Positions 25,876 through 34,757 are shown, numbered from the stretch's first letter. The stretch: 64,000 nt of DNA from CBDFGE01 sp965247055 (GCA_965247055.1 CBDFGE010000006.1:682001-746000); one strand, 5' to 3'. Notes: generated by a model from the letters alone, not told the origin. Program-made: numbers and translations.

Positions 25876-26811
25876 TCAGGACAGGGGTGAGGCTAAAATA
25901 AGAGAGTCTACCGCTGGGGTGTCTCGTAAACCTTCATCCGATGGTAAGGCTCGTGGATGTTCCAGTAAACACCTTTGTGGGCTCACTGCATGGAACACCT
26001 GACCCGGTGACCGATAGCCCAGGGCTTGATGGGGCCGCTCTTGGTTGTAGAAGGCCAGATAAGCCCCAATCCCCTTTCTGGCCTCAGTCCCATTTTGGTA
26101 TGCCTTCAGGTACACCTCCTCGTACTTGATGCTGCGCCACAGCCGTTCCACGAAGACGTTGTCCATGCACCGGCCCCTGCCGTCCATGCTCACTTGAACG
26201 CCTTGCGCCAGCAGCATGCTGGTGAAGGCCTCGCTGGTGAACTGGCTGCCCTGGTCGGTGTTGAAGATCTGTGGCCGACCCTTGCTCAAGGCCTCTTCCA
26301 GAGCCGCAACACAGAAGTCTACCTCCAGGGTGTTGGACAGCCGCCAGGCCAGCACGTAGCGGCTGTGCCAGTCCATGATGGCCACCAAGTAGAGGAAACC
26401 CCGAGCCATGGGTATGTAGGTGATGTCGGTGGCCCACACCTGGTTGACCCGGTTGATCTCCAGCCCCCTGAGCAAGTACGGATAGACCTTATGCCCTGGG
26501 TTTGGCTTGCTGGTGTTGGGACGCCGGTAGATGGCCTCCAGGCCTATCAGCTGCATCAGCCGGCGGACCCGCTTGCGGTTGACCTGGTGTCCGTGATTGC
26601 TGAGCCAGGCAGTCATCCTTCTGGAGCCGTAGAAAGGTGTCTTCAGGTACTGTTGGGCTATGAGGGCCATCAACTCCAAGTCCTCGGCGCCGGCCTCGGT
26701 TGGCAGGTAGTACAACGAGGAGCGGCTGATACCCAGCAAGGTGCACTGGCGCACCAGAGACAGCTTCGGTTCTTCTCGGTCAATCATGGCCCGGCGTTGG
26801 GACCGGCTCAC
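25876..26811 (-). CDS. IS3-family transposase OrfB (copy B)
   Basis: 311 residues, intact DDE core ([36 protein letters not shown]). Nearly identical to copy A; visible differences include LIAQQ, RQCTLLG and DEGLRDTP. Overlaps OrfA by 4 bp. It could be an active transposase. Confidence 0.92.
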   Translation of the reverse strand: MSRSQRRAMIDREEPKLSLVRQCTLLGISRSSLYYLPTEAGAEDLELMALIAQQYLKTPFYGSRRMTAWLSNHGHQVNRKRVRRLMQLIGLEAIYRRPNTSKPNPGHKVYPYLLRGLEINRVNQVWATDITYIPMARGFLYLVAIMDWHSRYVLAWRLSNTLEVDFCVAALEEALSKGRPQIFNTDQGSQFTSEAFTSMLLAQGVQVSMDGRGRCMDNVFVERLWRSIKYEEVYLKAYQNGTEARKGIGAYLAFYNQERPHQALGYRSPGQVFHAVSPQRCLLEHPRALPSDEGLRDTPAVDSLILASPLS

Positions 26812-27092
26812 AACCCGAAGCTCCGTGACAAAAAATCCCGTTCCACCTTGAGCTGCCCAATCTGTTGGTAGAGCTGGGCAGTGAGGACCTCTTGGTCCTT
26901 CTCCTGGCGTCCACCACCATTTTCAAAGAGGTGCGGCGCCCCCTGAGTCAAGGCCTTCTTCCAGGCATGGATCTGGCTCGGGTGGACTTCAAACCGGCTG
27001 GCCAGCTCTGCAATGGTGTGCTCCCCCTGGAGCGCGGCCAAAGCCACTTTGGCCTTGAAGACTGGGCTGTGCTTCTTACGTGTTTGCTTCAT
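26808..27092 (-). CDS. IS3-family transposase OrfA (copy B)
   Basis: 94-residue HTH protein identical to copy A except Asp for Asn near the C-terminus (VERDFLSRS). Expected to form the DNA-binding part of the transposase with OrfB. Confidence 0.9.
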   Translation of the reverse strand: MKQTRKKHSPVFKAKVALAALQGEHTIAELASRFEVHPSQIHAWKKALTQGAPHLFENGGGRQEKDQEVLTAQLYQQIGQLKVERDFLSRSFGL

Positions 27093-27171
27093 GTCCTGCT
27101 CCTTGTTTCCGTCCTATTTTAGGAGCGGGACTCTCTCTTAGCCACCTGTCCGAATTTTGGGGTCCACCTCA

Positions 27172-27344
27172 GGGCTCTGCTGGAAGCAGAGCTGGCTAAC
27201 AAGGTATCAAAGGCAGGGTTCGACGATTTCGAGATCACCTGGCGAGGGGACATCTTCAGGGATACTTCCCTGCAAAGCGCCGCATACGACTTCGGCATTA
27301 TGGGGATTACCTATCGCGCACGAAAGTCCAGGGCCGCCGGGTAG
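27172..27344 (+). pseudogene. ArsM/UbiE-like methyltransferase, 3' part downstream of IS3 copy B
   Basis: Starts at the GGG duplication and reads ALLEAELANKVSKAGF, then FEITWRGDIF and ends FGIMGITYRARKSRAAG, the typical C-terminal end of this methyltransferase group. It joins the 5' part (25525-25858) in frame with 56 complete codons to the stop at 27342-27344. It has no start codon of its own in a sensible place. The first bases form the SECIS-like hairpin. Confidence 0.78.
27174..27192 (+). promoter_or_regulatory. Candidate bacterial SECIS hairpin, displaced from its UGA by IS3 copy B
   Basis: GCTCTGC-TGGAA-GCAGAGC, a perfect 7-bp stem (8 with the T-A closing pair, loop GGA). In the uninterrupted gene the loop would start 17 nt after the TGA at 25846-25848. 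This meets the known bacterial SECIS rules: apical loop 16-37 nt after UGA, upper stem of at least 4 bp, G in the first two loop positions. Outer GCC/GGC pairing could extend it around a small bulge. It now lies more than 1.3 kb from the TGA. Confidence 0.65.
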
Positions 27345-27620
27345 TCAGCAACGTTTCTAGGGCCTACAGCACGAGAGGCCCTGGTCTGCAGACCCCAGTA
27401 CCTCAAAGGGTTGCGCGGGGAAGCAGCTCCACCAGAGATGGTCCGGCCGCCACGACGATAGCCGAAGCAGAAGGTGGCGCCAGGTCGGGCGTTCCCCATG
27501 TCCGGCTTGCCTTGCCATAGCCTCAGCCGGCCGGTATGATAGCCAGAAGGCATCTAGAAGGCCTCAAGCATCGTCCGAGGGGTGATTCCACCCCTGCGGA
27601 CATCCACAACCGGAGGGAAC

Positions 27621-29651
27621 ATGCTCTACGGCATGTACAGGTACTCCCGGTGGGACGGCACCCAGGAGATCATGGACCTGGACGCCGAGGAGCTCATGGA
27701 GCACCTGTCCGACGATCTCCTGGCCCACGGGGACATCCGCCAGGCGCTCAGGGAGCTCATGCGCCGGGGGATGCAGAACCGCCAGGGACAGCGCATGCCG
27801 GGCTTGGATGACTTGTTACAGCAGCTGCGGGACCGACGGCAGGACCAGCTTCAGCAGTACAACATGGGCGCGGTGATGGAGGACATCAACCAGCGGCTGG
27901 AAGAGATCCTCAAGACCGAGAGAGCAGGTATCCAGAAGCGGCTGGGGGAGGCCCGCCGAGAGATGGAGCGCGCCGAGGGCCCGGAGCGGGTCCAGATGGA
28001 GTCCCTGAACTCCCTGCTGGAGCAGCGGGCCCAACGCAACTTGGAGAAGCTGGACAGCCTCCCCGAGGGCACGGGCGGGGCCATCAAGGGGCTCATGGAG
28101 TACGACTTCATGGACCCGGAGGCCCAACGCATGTTCCAGGAGCTCCTGGACATGCTCAGGAGCCAGATGGCCCAGAACTTCTCCCAGGAGCTGACCCAGA
28201 GCCTTCAGAACATGACGCCCGAGGACATGGCAGCCATCAGAGAGATGCTGCGGCAGCTTAACGAGATGCTCCAGGACCGGGCCATGGGACGGGCGCCCGA
28301 CTTCCAGGGATTCATGGAGCAGTACGGGGCCATGTTCGGCTCCAACCCTCCGGGAAGCCTGGAAGAGCTCATGGAGCGCCTCATGGACCAGATGTCCCAG
28401 ATGCAGTCGCTGCTGCAGAGCATGTCCCCCGAGGCCCGGAGGCAGCTGGAGGAGGCGCTAAACGCGGCGCTGGACCCGGAGACCGAGCGAGAGATGGCCC
28501 AGCTTGCGGCGCTGATGGAGCAGCTAATGCCGATGGAGGAGATGCGCCGCCAGTATCCCTTCATGGGTGACGACAGCCTCACCCTGGACCAGGCGATGCA
28601 GCTCATGGGTAACCTCCAGGACATGGACGAGCTGGAGCAGGCCCTCCAGCAGGCGATGCGGAGGGGGGATCTGGACGAGATCGACCCCGACAAGCTGGCG
28701 GAGCTCCTGGGGGAGGAGTCGCGGCGCGTCTGGGAGCAGCTACAGCGCCTGATGGAGGCCCTCAAGGAAGCCGGCTACATAACCGACGGCGACAGTCCGG
28801 AGCTCACCCCCAGGGCCATACGGAGGATCGGCCAGAGGGCCCTGAAGGAGGTGTTCCTCAACCTGAAGAAGGACAGGTTGGGCAATCACGAGGTGGCCAC
28901 CCGGGGCGCCGGGGGCGACACCCTCCACGACACCAAGCTATACGAGTTCGGCGACCCCTTCCAGTTGGACCTCCACGCCACCGTAAAGAACGCCATAGTG
29001 CGGGCCGGGCCCCAGGTGCCCGTACGCCTCATCCCCGAGGACTTCGAGATCTACCGCAACGAGCAGATGACCAGGGCGGCCACGGTGGTGCTGCTGGACC
29101 AGAGCCGGTCCATGGGCCTCTTCAACAGCTTCCAGGCCGCCAAAAAGGTGGCCATCGCCCTCTTCGCCCTCATCCACAGCCAGTTCCCCAGGGACAGCCT
29201 CTACGTCATAGGGTTCTCCGACTATGCGCGGGAGATCAAAGAGGAGGACCTGCCCAAGGTCAACTGGAACGCCTGGGTATCCGGCACCAACATACACCAC
29301 GCCCTGATGCTCTCCCGCAAGCTGCTCTCCAGGGAAAAGGGGGGCAGCCGCCAGATCATCCTGATCACAGACGGCGAGCCCACGGCCCACCTTGAGGGGG
29401 ACCGCTCCTACTTCAGCTATCCTCCCAGCTACAAGACCATCGTTGAGACCCTGAAGGAGGCCCGGCGTTGCACCCAGGAGGACATCCTGATCAACACCTT
29501 CATGCTGGAGAACAGCTACCAGCTCATGGACTTCGTGGACAAGATGACCCGCATCAACCGCGGCAGGGCCTTCTACAGTACCCCCGACCGCCTGGGCGAG
29601 TACGTGCTGGTGGACTACGTCACCAACCGCAAGAAGCGCGTTAGGGACTGA
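27621..29651 (+). CDS. VWA domain protein with long helical N-terminal region
   Basis: 676 residues. The first about 440 are Met/Gln/Glu-rich helices with coiled-coil character (MEDINQRLEEILKTERAG and similar). The C-terminal von Willebrand A domain has a complete MIDAS: DQSRSMG near residue 492, a central Thr in SGTNIHHAL, and LITDGEPT near 582. Such proteins usually work with a MoxR-type AAA+ ATPase; no intact one is adjacent, and the only moxR in view (7418-8302) is truncated. ATG 27621 follows CCGGAGGGAAC. The 27345-27620 spacer shows nothing else. Confidence 0.85.
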   Translation: MLYGMYRYSRWDGTQEIMDLDAEELMEHLSDDLLAHGDIRQALRELMRRGMQNRQGQRMPGLDDLLQQLRDRRQDQLQQYNMGAVMEDINQRLEEILKTERAGIQKRLGEARREMERAEGPERVQMESLNSLLEQRAQRNLEKLDSLPEGTGGAIKGLMEYDFMDPEAQRMFQELLDMLRSQMAQNFSQELTQSLQNMTPEDMAAIREMLRQLNEMLQDRAMGRAPDFQGFMEQYGAMFGSNPPGSLEELMERLMDQMSQMQSLLQSMSPEARRQLEEALNAALDPETEREMAQLAALMEQLMPMEEMRRQYPFMGDDSLTLDQAMQLMGNLQDMDELEQALQQAMRRGDLDEIDPDKLAELLGEESRRVWEQLQRLMEALKEAGYITDGDSPELTPRAIRRIGQRALKEVFLNLKKDRLGNHEVATRGAGGDTLHDTKLYEFGDPFQLDLHATVKNAIVRAGPQVPVRLIPEDFEIYRNEQMTRAATVVLLDQSRSMGLFNSFQAAKKVAIALFALIHSQFPRDSLYVIGFSDYAREIKEEDLPKVNWNAWVSGTNIHHALMLSRKLLSREKGGSRQIILITDGEPTAHLEGDRSYFSYPPSYKTIVETLKEARRCTQEDILINTFMLENSYQLMDFVDKMTRINRGRAFYSTPDRLGEYVLVDYVTNRKKRVRD

Positions 29652-29810
29652 AGGGGATACAAGCTACGCGGTGAAGTAAAATGTTGTACCGGGCCGGTAG
29701 CTGAAGTTCTTCTGTCTGGGACTGTCCCGCCTCAAGGCTACCATTGGATTCCACGGGTCCTATGATCCGGGATTGTATACTTCATGCGGGACTGATGGTA
29801 GAATTGAGCT

Positions 29811-30446
29811 ATGGTCAGGTTTATCGGGGTGTGGGCAAAGCGAATCGGCCAGAAGTGGCCATGGTTACTTATTATCGGCTTCTACAAACTTGCAGAAGAT
29901 CGAGGACTTTCGTGGGTTAATGAACGGCTGGATGAATCCAGAGAGGGCATCATGGGGATTCTAGGTACCTTTCTGGATGTTCTACCAATAGTTACATGGG
30001 CGGCTGTCCCGATCGTTCTGGTTGGCCTGCTTGTTAGGACGTGGAAGGCTACGAGTCTGTCCCCACAGACTAAAGACACAGTGGAGCCCCATCCTTCATT
30101 AGGGGCACCTGCTCTGCCACGGCACCAATACTCCAAGGAAATATTGGTAGTGTCATCTCTCGTTAGTCGTCCATCTCCGATAATCATGGATAGGATTTTT
30201 AAGAATTGTACACTTGTTGGTCCTGCCGTCATCTTGTTTGCGGATAGTTGCGAAGTCCATGGTAGTCGCTTCGACGTGGGACTTGACGTGCTACTCATTG
30301 ATATTGCTGCTAATCGAAGGTTGTCAGGAGTCATTATCTTTGATCGGTGCACGTTTGATGGCTGTCGATTTGAGGGATTGGGCATCGCTATAACACCAGC
30401 ACAACGTGAGATATTTGAACAGGCGGTTCCTAAGATACAAGGCTAG
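29811..30446 (+). CDS. Membrane protein with pentapeptide-like tail (passenger of IS1595-like element)
   Basis: 211 residues. Hydrophobic segments lie at about 10-25 (WPWLLIIGFYKLA) and 50-73 (LGTFLDVLPIVTWAAVPIVL). The C-terminal half has aligned F-x-x-C/S-x-F units (IFKNCTLVG, CEVHGSRFD, IFDRCTFDGCRFEG), resembling pentapeptide repeats. GC content is far below the host genes. It ends 17 bp inside the 3' end of the convergent transposase frame. Lying between the element's terminal repeats, it is probably mobile cargo. Function unknown. Confidence 0.55.
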   Translation: MVRFIGVWAKRIGQKWPWLLIIGFYKLAEDRGLSWVNERLDESREGIMGILGTFLDVLPIVTWAAVPIVLVGLLVRTWKATSLSPQTKDTVEPHPSLGAPALPRHQYSKEILVVSSLVSRPSPIIMDRIFKNCTLVGPAVILFADSCEVHGSRFDVGLDVLLIDIAANRRLSGVIIFDRCTFDGCRFEGLGIAITPAQREIFEQAVPKIQG

Positions 30447-31317
30447 TATATGTGCAGGTATTGGCACTTAGCAACTTTAAGAGCGTATCCCTGAATAGCC
30501 AGGGGTTATCCCGATTATTAAACCGCCACTCGAGTTCGTCGAGGTAGGCATCAAGGTGCTTGACCGAAACCTTATGATACGAGCCAATGATGGAGCGTTT
30601 GAGGAGACTCCAGACGTTCTCCACGGTATTAGTGTGGACTTCGCCTCTGACATATTCCTTTGCGCTGTGATTGACCGTCTCATGGCGGGTGTCGTGGTCC
30701 GCGATGCCTTGATAGGGAGCCCAGTCGTCAGTGTAGATAGCCTCTGTCTCCGGTGCGGTGGTCTCCTGGATGAAGTTGTGGAGAGTGCGACGGCCTCGAT
30801 CAGGTACGACCTTGAGTACAATCTTCCCGTCTCGCTCGACTGCCCCGACCACTACGGCCTTGTTGCCCTTGTAGCCTCTACCCTTCCCCTCAACTTTGCC
30901 CCCGATGAAGGTCTCGTCGATCTCCACGATGCCTTTCAGGGGTACCGGGTAGGCGTCCTGCATGGACTTGCGGATACGGTGGCACAGATACCAAGCTGTC
31001 TTGTAGGAGACTCCTATGGTACGCTTGAGTTGGTTGGCAGAGATACCCTTCTTCGACTCGACTATCAGAACCACCGCTATGAGTCATTTCCTCAGAGGCA
31101 GATGCGTGTCGTGGAAGATGGTGCCAGCCAGCACGGAGAATTGATAGCCGCATGAGTAGCAATCATAGGTTCCCCGAACGGTATCATGGGCATGTCTGTC
31201 ACCCTCGCACCTGGGACAGCGCACCCCATCCGGCCAGCGGAGTTCTTCAAGCACTTCGCGGCACTTCTCTTCGGAGTGGAACCGTTCCATCAGCTTCATC
31301 AAGTCCATTGACTGCAT
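30430..31317 (-). pseudogene. IS1595-family transposase, nonsense mutation
   Basis: The N-terminal zinc ribbon (CPRC and CYSC) with the VLAGTIFHDTHLPLRK stretch ends at a TGA (31084-31086); the same frame continues LIAVVLIVESKKGISANQL into an intact ISXO2-like DDE domain (EIDETFIGGK, YTDDWAPYQG, and the C-terminal TNTVENVWSLLKR Glu). Relatives have Trp after LRK, so TGG to TGA is the simple explanation. In spite of selA in the window no Cys/Sec is expected here. The catalytic domain could be translated from an internal start but would lack the zinc ribbon. Confidence 0.85.
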
Positions 31318-31329
31318 GTGGGTGCTCCT

Positions 31330-31491
31330 ATGACTAGACGTAAAAAAAAGGCGACTGAGATGACGACCGAGGAACTTGAGAAACGACTATTCCCGAAGAA
31401 GGTCGTAGACGAAGTGAAGCGCATTGCTCATGGGAAGGATGACCCTGAAACTGTACCTGAGCAACCATCACATGATAAGTCTAGCACATAA
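31330..31491 (+). CDS. 53-residue small protein next to the IS1595-type transposase
   Basis: ATG 31330 to TAA 31491: begins MTRRKKKATEMTTEELEKRL and continues FPKKVVDEVKRIAHGKDD, a highly charged, probably helical peptide. It is divergent from the transposase, 12 bp from its start. Similar short ORFs of the type 'TTEELxKRxFPKKV' accompany IS1595 elements. Possibly a regulator of the element or an antitoxin-like protein; unproven. Confidence 0.55.
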   Translation: MTRRKKKATEMTTEELEKRLFPKKVVDEVKRIAHGKDDPETVPEQPSHDKSST

Positions 31492-31582
31492 GAGTTACCG
31501 TGTCAAATATACAATCCCGAATTGATTAAGGTGCGGCACTCTGGTATCCTGAACACAGAAGATACCGTCGAGTAAGGTGGGA

Positions 31583-32719
31583 ATGAAGGAAGTAATTCAG
31601 GAAGCGGTAAGGCTGCTCGGTGAGGCCCAGCCCTGCGTCCTGGCCACGGTGGTGAGGACCAAGGGCTCCACCCCCCAGAAGCCCGGCGCCAAGCTCCTGG
31701 TGCGTAAGGACGGCAGCGGCGTCGGGACTCTGGGCGGCGGGTGCGTGGAGGGGGACATCTGGTTCGCCGCCAAGGAGATACTGCGCCGCCAGGGCGGCCC
31801 CGAGTTCCGCGACTACCTGCTCAACGAGGACATCGCCGCCAGGGACGGGCTGGTGTGCGGCGGCACCATGTACTTCTTCATCGAGCCGCTGTGGGAGCCC
31901 CAGGAGTTCCTCCCCTTCGGTGAGGAGGTAATGGGCGCCTACCAGAGCGGCAACCCGGTGGCTGTGGCCACTGTGGTAAAGGCCGACTCCGGCCGGGGCA
32001 ACATGGGGGCGAAGATCCTCCTGCGGGAGGACGGCTCCACCCGCGGCTCCCTGGGAGACCCGGAGCTGGACGGGCTGGCCCTCGATGCGGCCCGGCGGGT
32101 GGCCGACCTGGGCACCAATGAGTACGTGACCTCCCCGAGCGGGGTGGAGCTCTTCGTGGAGGGGTTCACCACACCCCCTACCCTCGTGCTCATGGGTGGA
32201 GGACACGTTTCCAAAGCCACCTATGCCCTGGCCCAACTGCTGGGCTATCGGGTCTACGTGGTGGACGACAGGCCCCAGTTCGCCAACAGTGAGCGCTTTC
32301 CCGAGGCGGCGGACACCATCGTGGTCCCCGACTACACCAGAGGGTTGGACCAGGTGCCTGTCAACGCCAACACCTTTATCGTGATCGCCACGAGAGGCCA
32401 CTGGTTCGACGACCTGGCGCTGGAGGCCGCCGTTCGGACGCCGGCCAAGTACGTGGGGCTGCTGGGGAGCAGGCGAAAGACGATCCTCATATACCAGCGG
32501 CTGTTGCAGCAGGGCGTTGCGCCCGAGCGCCTCAGGGCCGTACGAGCGCCCATAGGCCTCGCGATAGGCGCCCTCACGCCCGAGGAGCTGGCCGTGAGCA
32601 TCATGTCGGAGATCATCATGTTCCGGCACGGCGGCTCGGGCGGGCCGATGCAGATGAACGAAAAGTACCTCAACAGGGCCCTGAGCAAGGCAATCACCCC
32701 CGAGACCGTATCGGCTTAG
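31583..32719 (+). CDS. XdhC/CoxI family protein
   Basis: 378 residues. The N-terminal CoxI domain carries TKGSTPQKPGAKLLV and GGGCVEGDIW, and the C-terminal Rossmann domain LMGGGHVSKATYALAQLLGY and GLLGSRRKTILIYQRL. XdhC-like proteins bind molybdenum cofactor and help its sulfuration and insertion into xanthine dehydrogenase-type enzymes. ATG 31583 (AAGGTGG upstream) is preferred to GTG 31577. It is 4 bp from a mocA-like gene, so both serve molybdenum hydroxylase maturation; no such hydroxylase is in the window. Confidence 0.9.
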   Translation: MKEVIQEAVRLLGEAQPCVLATVVRTKGSTPQKPGAKLLVRKDGSGVGTLGGGCVEGDIWFAAKEILRRQGGPEFRDYLLNEDIAARDGLVCGGTMYFFIEPLWEPQEFLPFGEEVMGAYQSGNPVAVATVVKADSGRGNMGAKILLREDGSTRGSLGDPELDGLALDAARRVADLGTNEYVTSPSGVELFVEGFTTPPTLVLMGGGHVSKATYALAQLLGYRVYVVDDRPQFANSERFPEAADTIVVPDYTRGLDQVPVNANTFIVIATRGHWFDDLALEAAVRTPAKYVGLLGSRRKTILIYQRLLQQGVAPERLRAVRAPIGLAIGALTPEELAVSIMSEIIMFRHGGSGGPMQMNEKYLNRALSKAITPETVSA

Positions 32720-32723
32720 GGGC

Positions 32724-33368
32724 GTGGTGACCGGCACGGCTGCCCTTCTCCTGGCTGCGGGCGAGTCCAGCCGCATGGGCGAGCCCAAGGCGCTCCTCCC
32801 CTGGCAGGGCACGACCCTACTGGAGCACCAGCTGGCAGCCCTGGAGTCGGCGGGCGTATTCAGGACCGTGGTGGTCCTGGGCCACCAGCCGGAGAGATTA
32901 CAGCCGCTGATCTATGGCCGGCAAGGGGTCCGCTGGGTCCACAACCCCGACTATCGGAAGGGCAAGACCACTTCCATAAGAGCGGGGCTCCACGCCCTCA
33001 TCCAGTCCCAGGCTACCGCCCCAGACACTCCCGGGGAAGAGGCCATACTGCTGCTCAACGTGGACCAGCCCCGCTCCTCTTCGATCATCCGCCTGATAAT
33101 CCGCTCCCATTTCGAGTCAGCGAGGCCAGGACACCCTTCCATTACAGTCCCGACCTACCAGGGTAAGGGAGGGCACCCCGTGGTTTTGTCCGCCCACCTC
33201 ATGGACGAGCTGATGCAGATGTCCGAGAGCACCCAGGGCCTCAAGGCGGTGGTGCGCAGGCATGGGGACGATGTGGTGCGGGTGGAACTGGACGCCCCCG
33301 AGATACTCCTTGACCTGAACACGCTACAGGACTATCATCGGGCCTTGAGACAGTCGGGCCAGGCATGA
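32724..33368 (+). CDS. mocA: Molybdenum cofactor cytidylyltransferase-like NTP transferase
   Basis: 214-residue MobA-like nucleotidyltransferase. LLLAAGESSRMGEPKALLPW at the N-terminus is the nucleotide-binding loop; NVDQPR near 112 is the metal-binding Asp segment and KGGHPVVLS near 150 completes the site. Coupled to xdhC upstream, it most likely makes the cytosine dinucleotide form of the cofactor (MocA) rather than the guanine form (MobA). GTG start. Confidence 0.85.
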   Translation: MVTGTAALLLAAGESSRMGEPKALLPWQGTTLLEHQLAALESAGVFRTVVVLGHQPERLQPLIYGRQGVRWVHNPDYRKGKTTSIRAGLHALIQSQATAPDTPGEEAILLLNVDQPRSSSIIRLIIRSHFESARPGHPSITVPTYQGKGGHPVVLSAHLMDELMQMSESTQGLKAVVRRHGDDVVRVELDAPEILLDLNTLQDYHRALRQSGQA

Positions 33369-33404
33369 GGCCGCCGTGGGCCGCTCCGGCGGCCTCATGC
33401 CTGG
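33359..33404. terminator. Perfect 18-bp inverted repeat over the mocA stop codon
   Basis: Arms at 33359-33376 and 33387-33404 are exact complements (CCAGGCATGAGGCCGCCG) with a 10-nt loop. The left arm includes the mocA stop. There is no T-run, so it is either a factor-independent terminator of unusual form or an mRNA 3'-end stabiliser. Confidence 0.55.
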
Positions 33405-33440
33405 CGGATCTCAGAGACCAATCCCACCAAGGAGCTGACG

Positions 33441-34634
33441 ATGAAGGCATTGGACGGGGTACGCGTGCTGGACCTGACCCGGGCCCTGGCGGGTCCCTAC
33501 TGCACCATGATGCTGGGCGACTACGGGGCCGACGTGGTCAAGATCGAGCTGCCCAAGGTGGGGGACGACACGCGACACTGGGCACCTCCCTATATAGGGG
33601 AGGAGAGCGCCTATTTCCTCAGCGTCAACCGCAACAAGCGCAGCATGACCCTGAACCTCCGGCACGAGACGGGAAAGGCTGTCTTCGCTGAGCTGGCACG
33701 AAGGGCGGACGTGGTGGTGGAGAATTTCACCCCCGGGGTGGTGGACCGGCTGAGCATCGACTACGGGTCGGTGAAAGCCATCAACCCGCGGGTGGTCTAT
33801 TGCTCCATCTCCGGCTTCGGCCAGACCGGCCCCTACAAGAACAGGTCCGCCTACGACCAGATCATGCAGGGGATAGGTGGCATCATGAGCGTTACCGGCG
33901 AGCCTGGGGGCACTCCCGTCAAGACGGGCATAGCCGTGACGGACATAGGAGCGGGCATGCTGGCCGCCTACGCCATCGTGACGGCGCTGCTCCACCGGGC
34001 GACCCACAAGCAGGAAGAGGGGCAGTACATAGACGTGTCCATGCTGGACCTACAGGTCGCCTGGCTGACCTACCTGGGAGGCTACTACTTCGCGACCGGG
34101 GAGAACCCGGCGAAGGTGGGGGCCGCCCACCCCAACCTGGTGCCCTATCAGGCGTTCATGTGCCAGGACGGGCAGTACATCAACGTAGCGGTCGGCTCCG
34201 AGCGACTCTGGGAGAGGTTCTGCAAGGCGATGCACCGGGAGGACCTTTACGCCGACCCCGACTACGCCCAGAACGCGGACAGGGTAAGGAACCGGTCGAC
34301 GCTGGTGCCCCTTCTACAGGAGGGCTTTCTCAAGAAGCCGGCGGCCCCCTGGGTGCGAGAGCTGGACGAGGCCGGCGTGCCCTGCGGCCCTATCAACGAC
34401 CTGAGCCACGTCTTCGCCGATGCCCAGGTAAACTCCCGCGGCATGCTGCTGGAGATACCCCATCCGACGCTGGGAAAGATCAAGCAGGCCGGGATCCCCA
34501 TCAAGTTCTCTCGCACCGAAGGCTCAATAGACCGACATCCTCCTCTGCTGGGGGAGCACACCAACGAGATACTCTCCGAGCTCGGATACTCGGAGGAAGA
34601 CCTGGAGCGGATGAACGCCGAGGGAGTGATCTAA
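33441..34634 (+). CDS. CaiB/BaiF family CoA-transferase
   Basis: 397 residues of the class III CoA-transferase family. Begins VRVLDLTRALAGPYCTMMLG; RNKRSMTLNL is near residue 68, and YDQIMQGIGGIMSVTGEPGG near 145; the catalytic Asp is expected at SMLDLQVAWL near 197. It moves CoA between carboxylic acids, substrate unknown. ATG 33441 follows AAGGAG. Followed by an SDR and an M24 peptidase on the same strand. Confidence 0.92.
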   Translation: MKALDGVRVLDLTRALAGPYCTMMLGDYGADVVKIELPKVGDDTRHWAPPYIGEESAYFLSVNRNKRSMTLNLRHETGKAVFAELARRADVVVENFTPGVVDRLSIDYGSVKAINPRVVYCSISGFGQTGPYKNRSAYDQIMQGIGGIMSVTGEPGGTPVKTGIAVTDIGAGMLAAYAIVTALLHRATHKQEEGQYIDVSMLDLQVAWLTYLGGYYFATGENPAKVGAAHPNLVPYQAFMCQDGQYINVAVGSERLWERFCKAMHREDLYADPDYAQNADRVRNRSTLVPLLQEGFLKKPAAPWVRELDEAGVPCGPINDLSHVFADAQVNSRGMLLEIPHPTLGKIKQAGIPIKFSRTEGSIDRHPPLLGEHTNEILSELGYSEEDLERMNAEGVI

Positions 34635-34757
34635 GTTGCCCCGCACGTCGGCCGGGCGATCTGGACGGATCCTTGAGTTCACCCGAGTACTCCCTTGCTT
34701 CCCGGCCCGACGCCCATTATCATTGGACGGAGCCGGCGGCGGGAGGAGGTACCGGGG

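Larger units (their letters stand above)
25859..27171 (-). mobile_element. IS3-family insertion sequence, copy B, inserted in the methyltransferase gene
   Basis: 1313 bp, inverted relative to copy A. Ends on the plus strand are TCAAGTGGACCCC and GGGGTCCACCTCA. Flanked by GGG at 25856-25858 and at 27172-27174, a 3-bp target duplication as usual in IS3. Removing the element and one GGG rejoins the methyltransferase as I-A-G-A-L-L-E in one frame, which fixes the boundaries exactly and shows that this copy is a simple insertion. Confidence 0.93.
29769..31518. mobile_element. IS1595-like element with passenger genes
   Basis: Bounded by GGGATTGTATACTT at 29769 and, inverted, GGGATTGTATATTT ending at 31518, imperfect terminal repeats matching at 13 of 14 positions. 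The 1750-bp span holds an AT-richer membrane gene, a broken IS1595-type transposase and a 53-residue small gene. This is longer than a minimal IS1595 (about 1 kb). The flanking 8 bp do not match. Boundaries rest on the repeat match alone. Confidence 0.6.

Noticed and set aside
22061..27171. Composite transposon bounded by the two IS3 copies
   Set aside because: Copy B has its own GGG target duplication and the outer flanks do not match, so the unit did not move as a whole.
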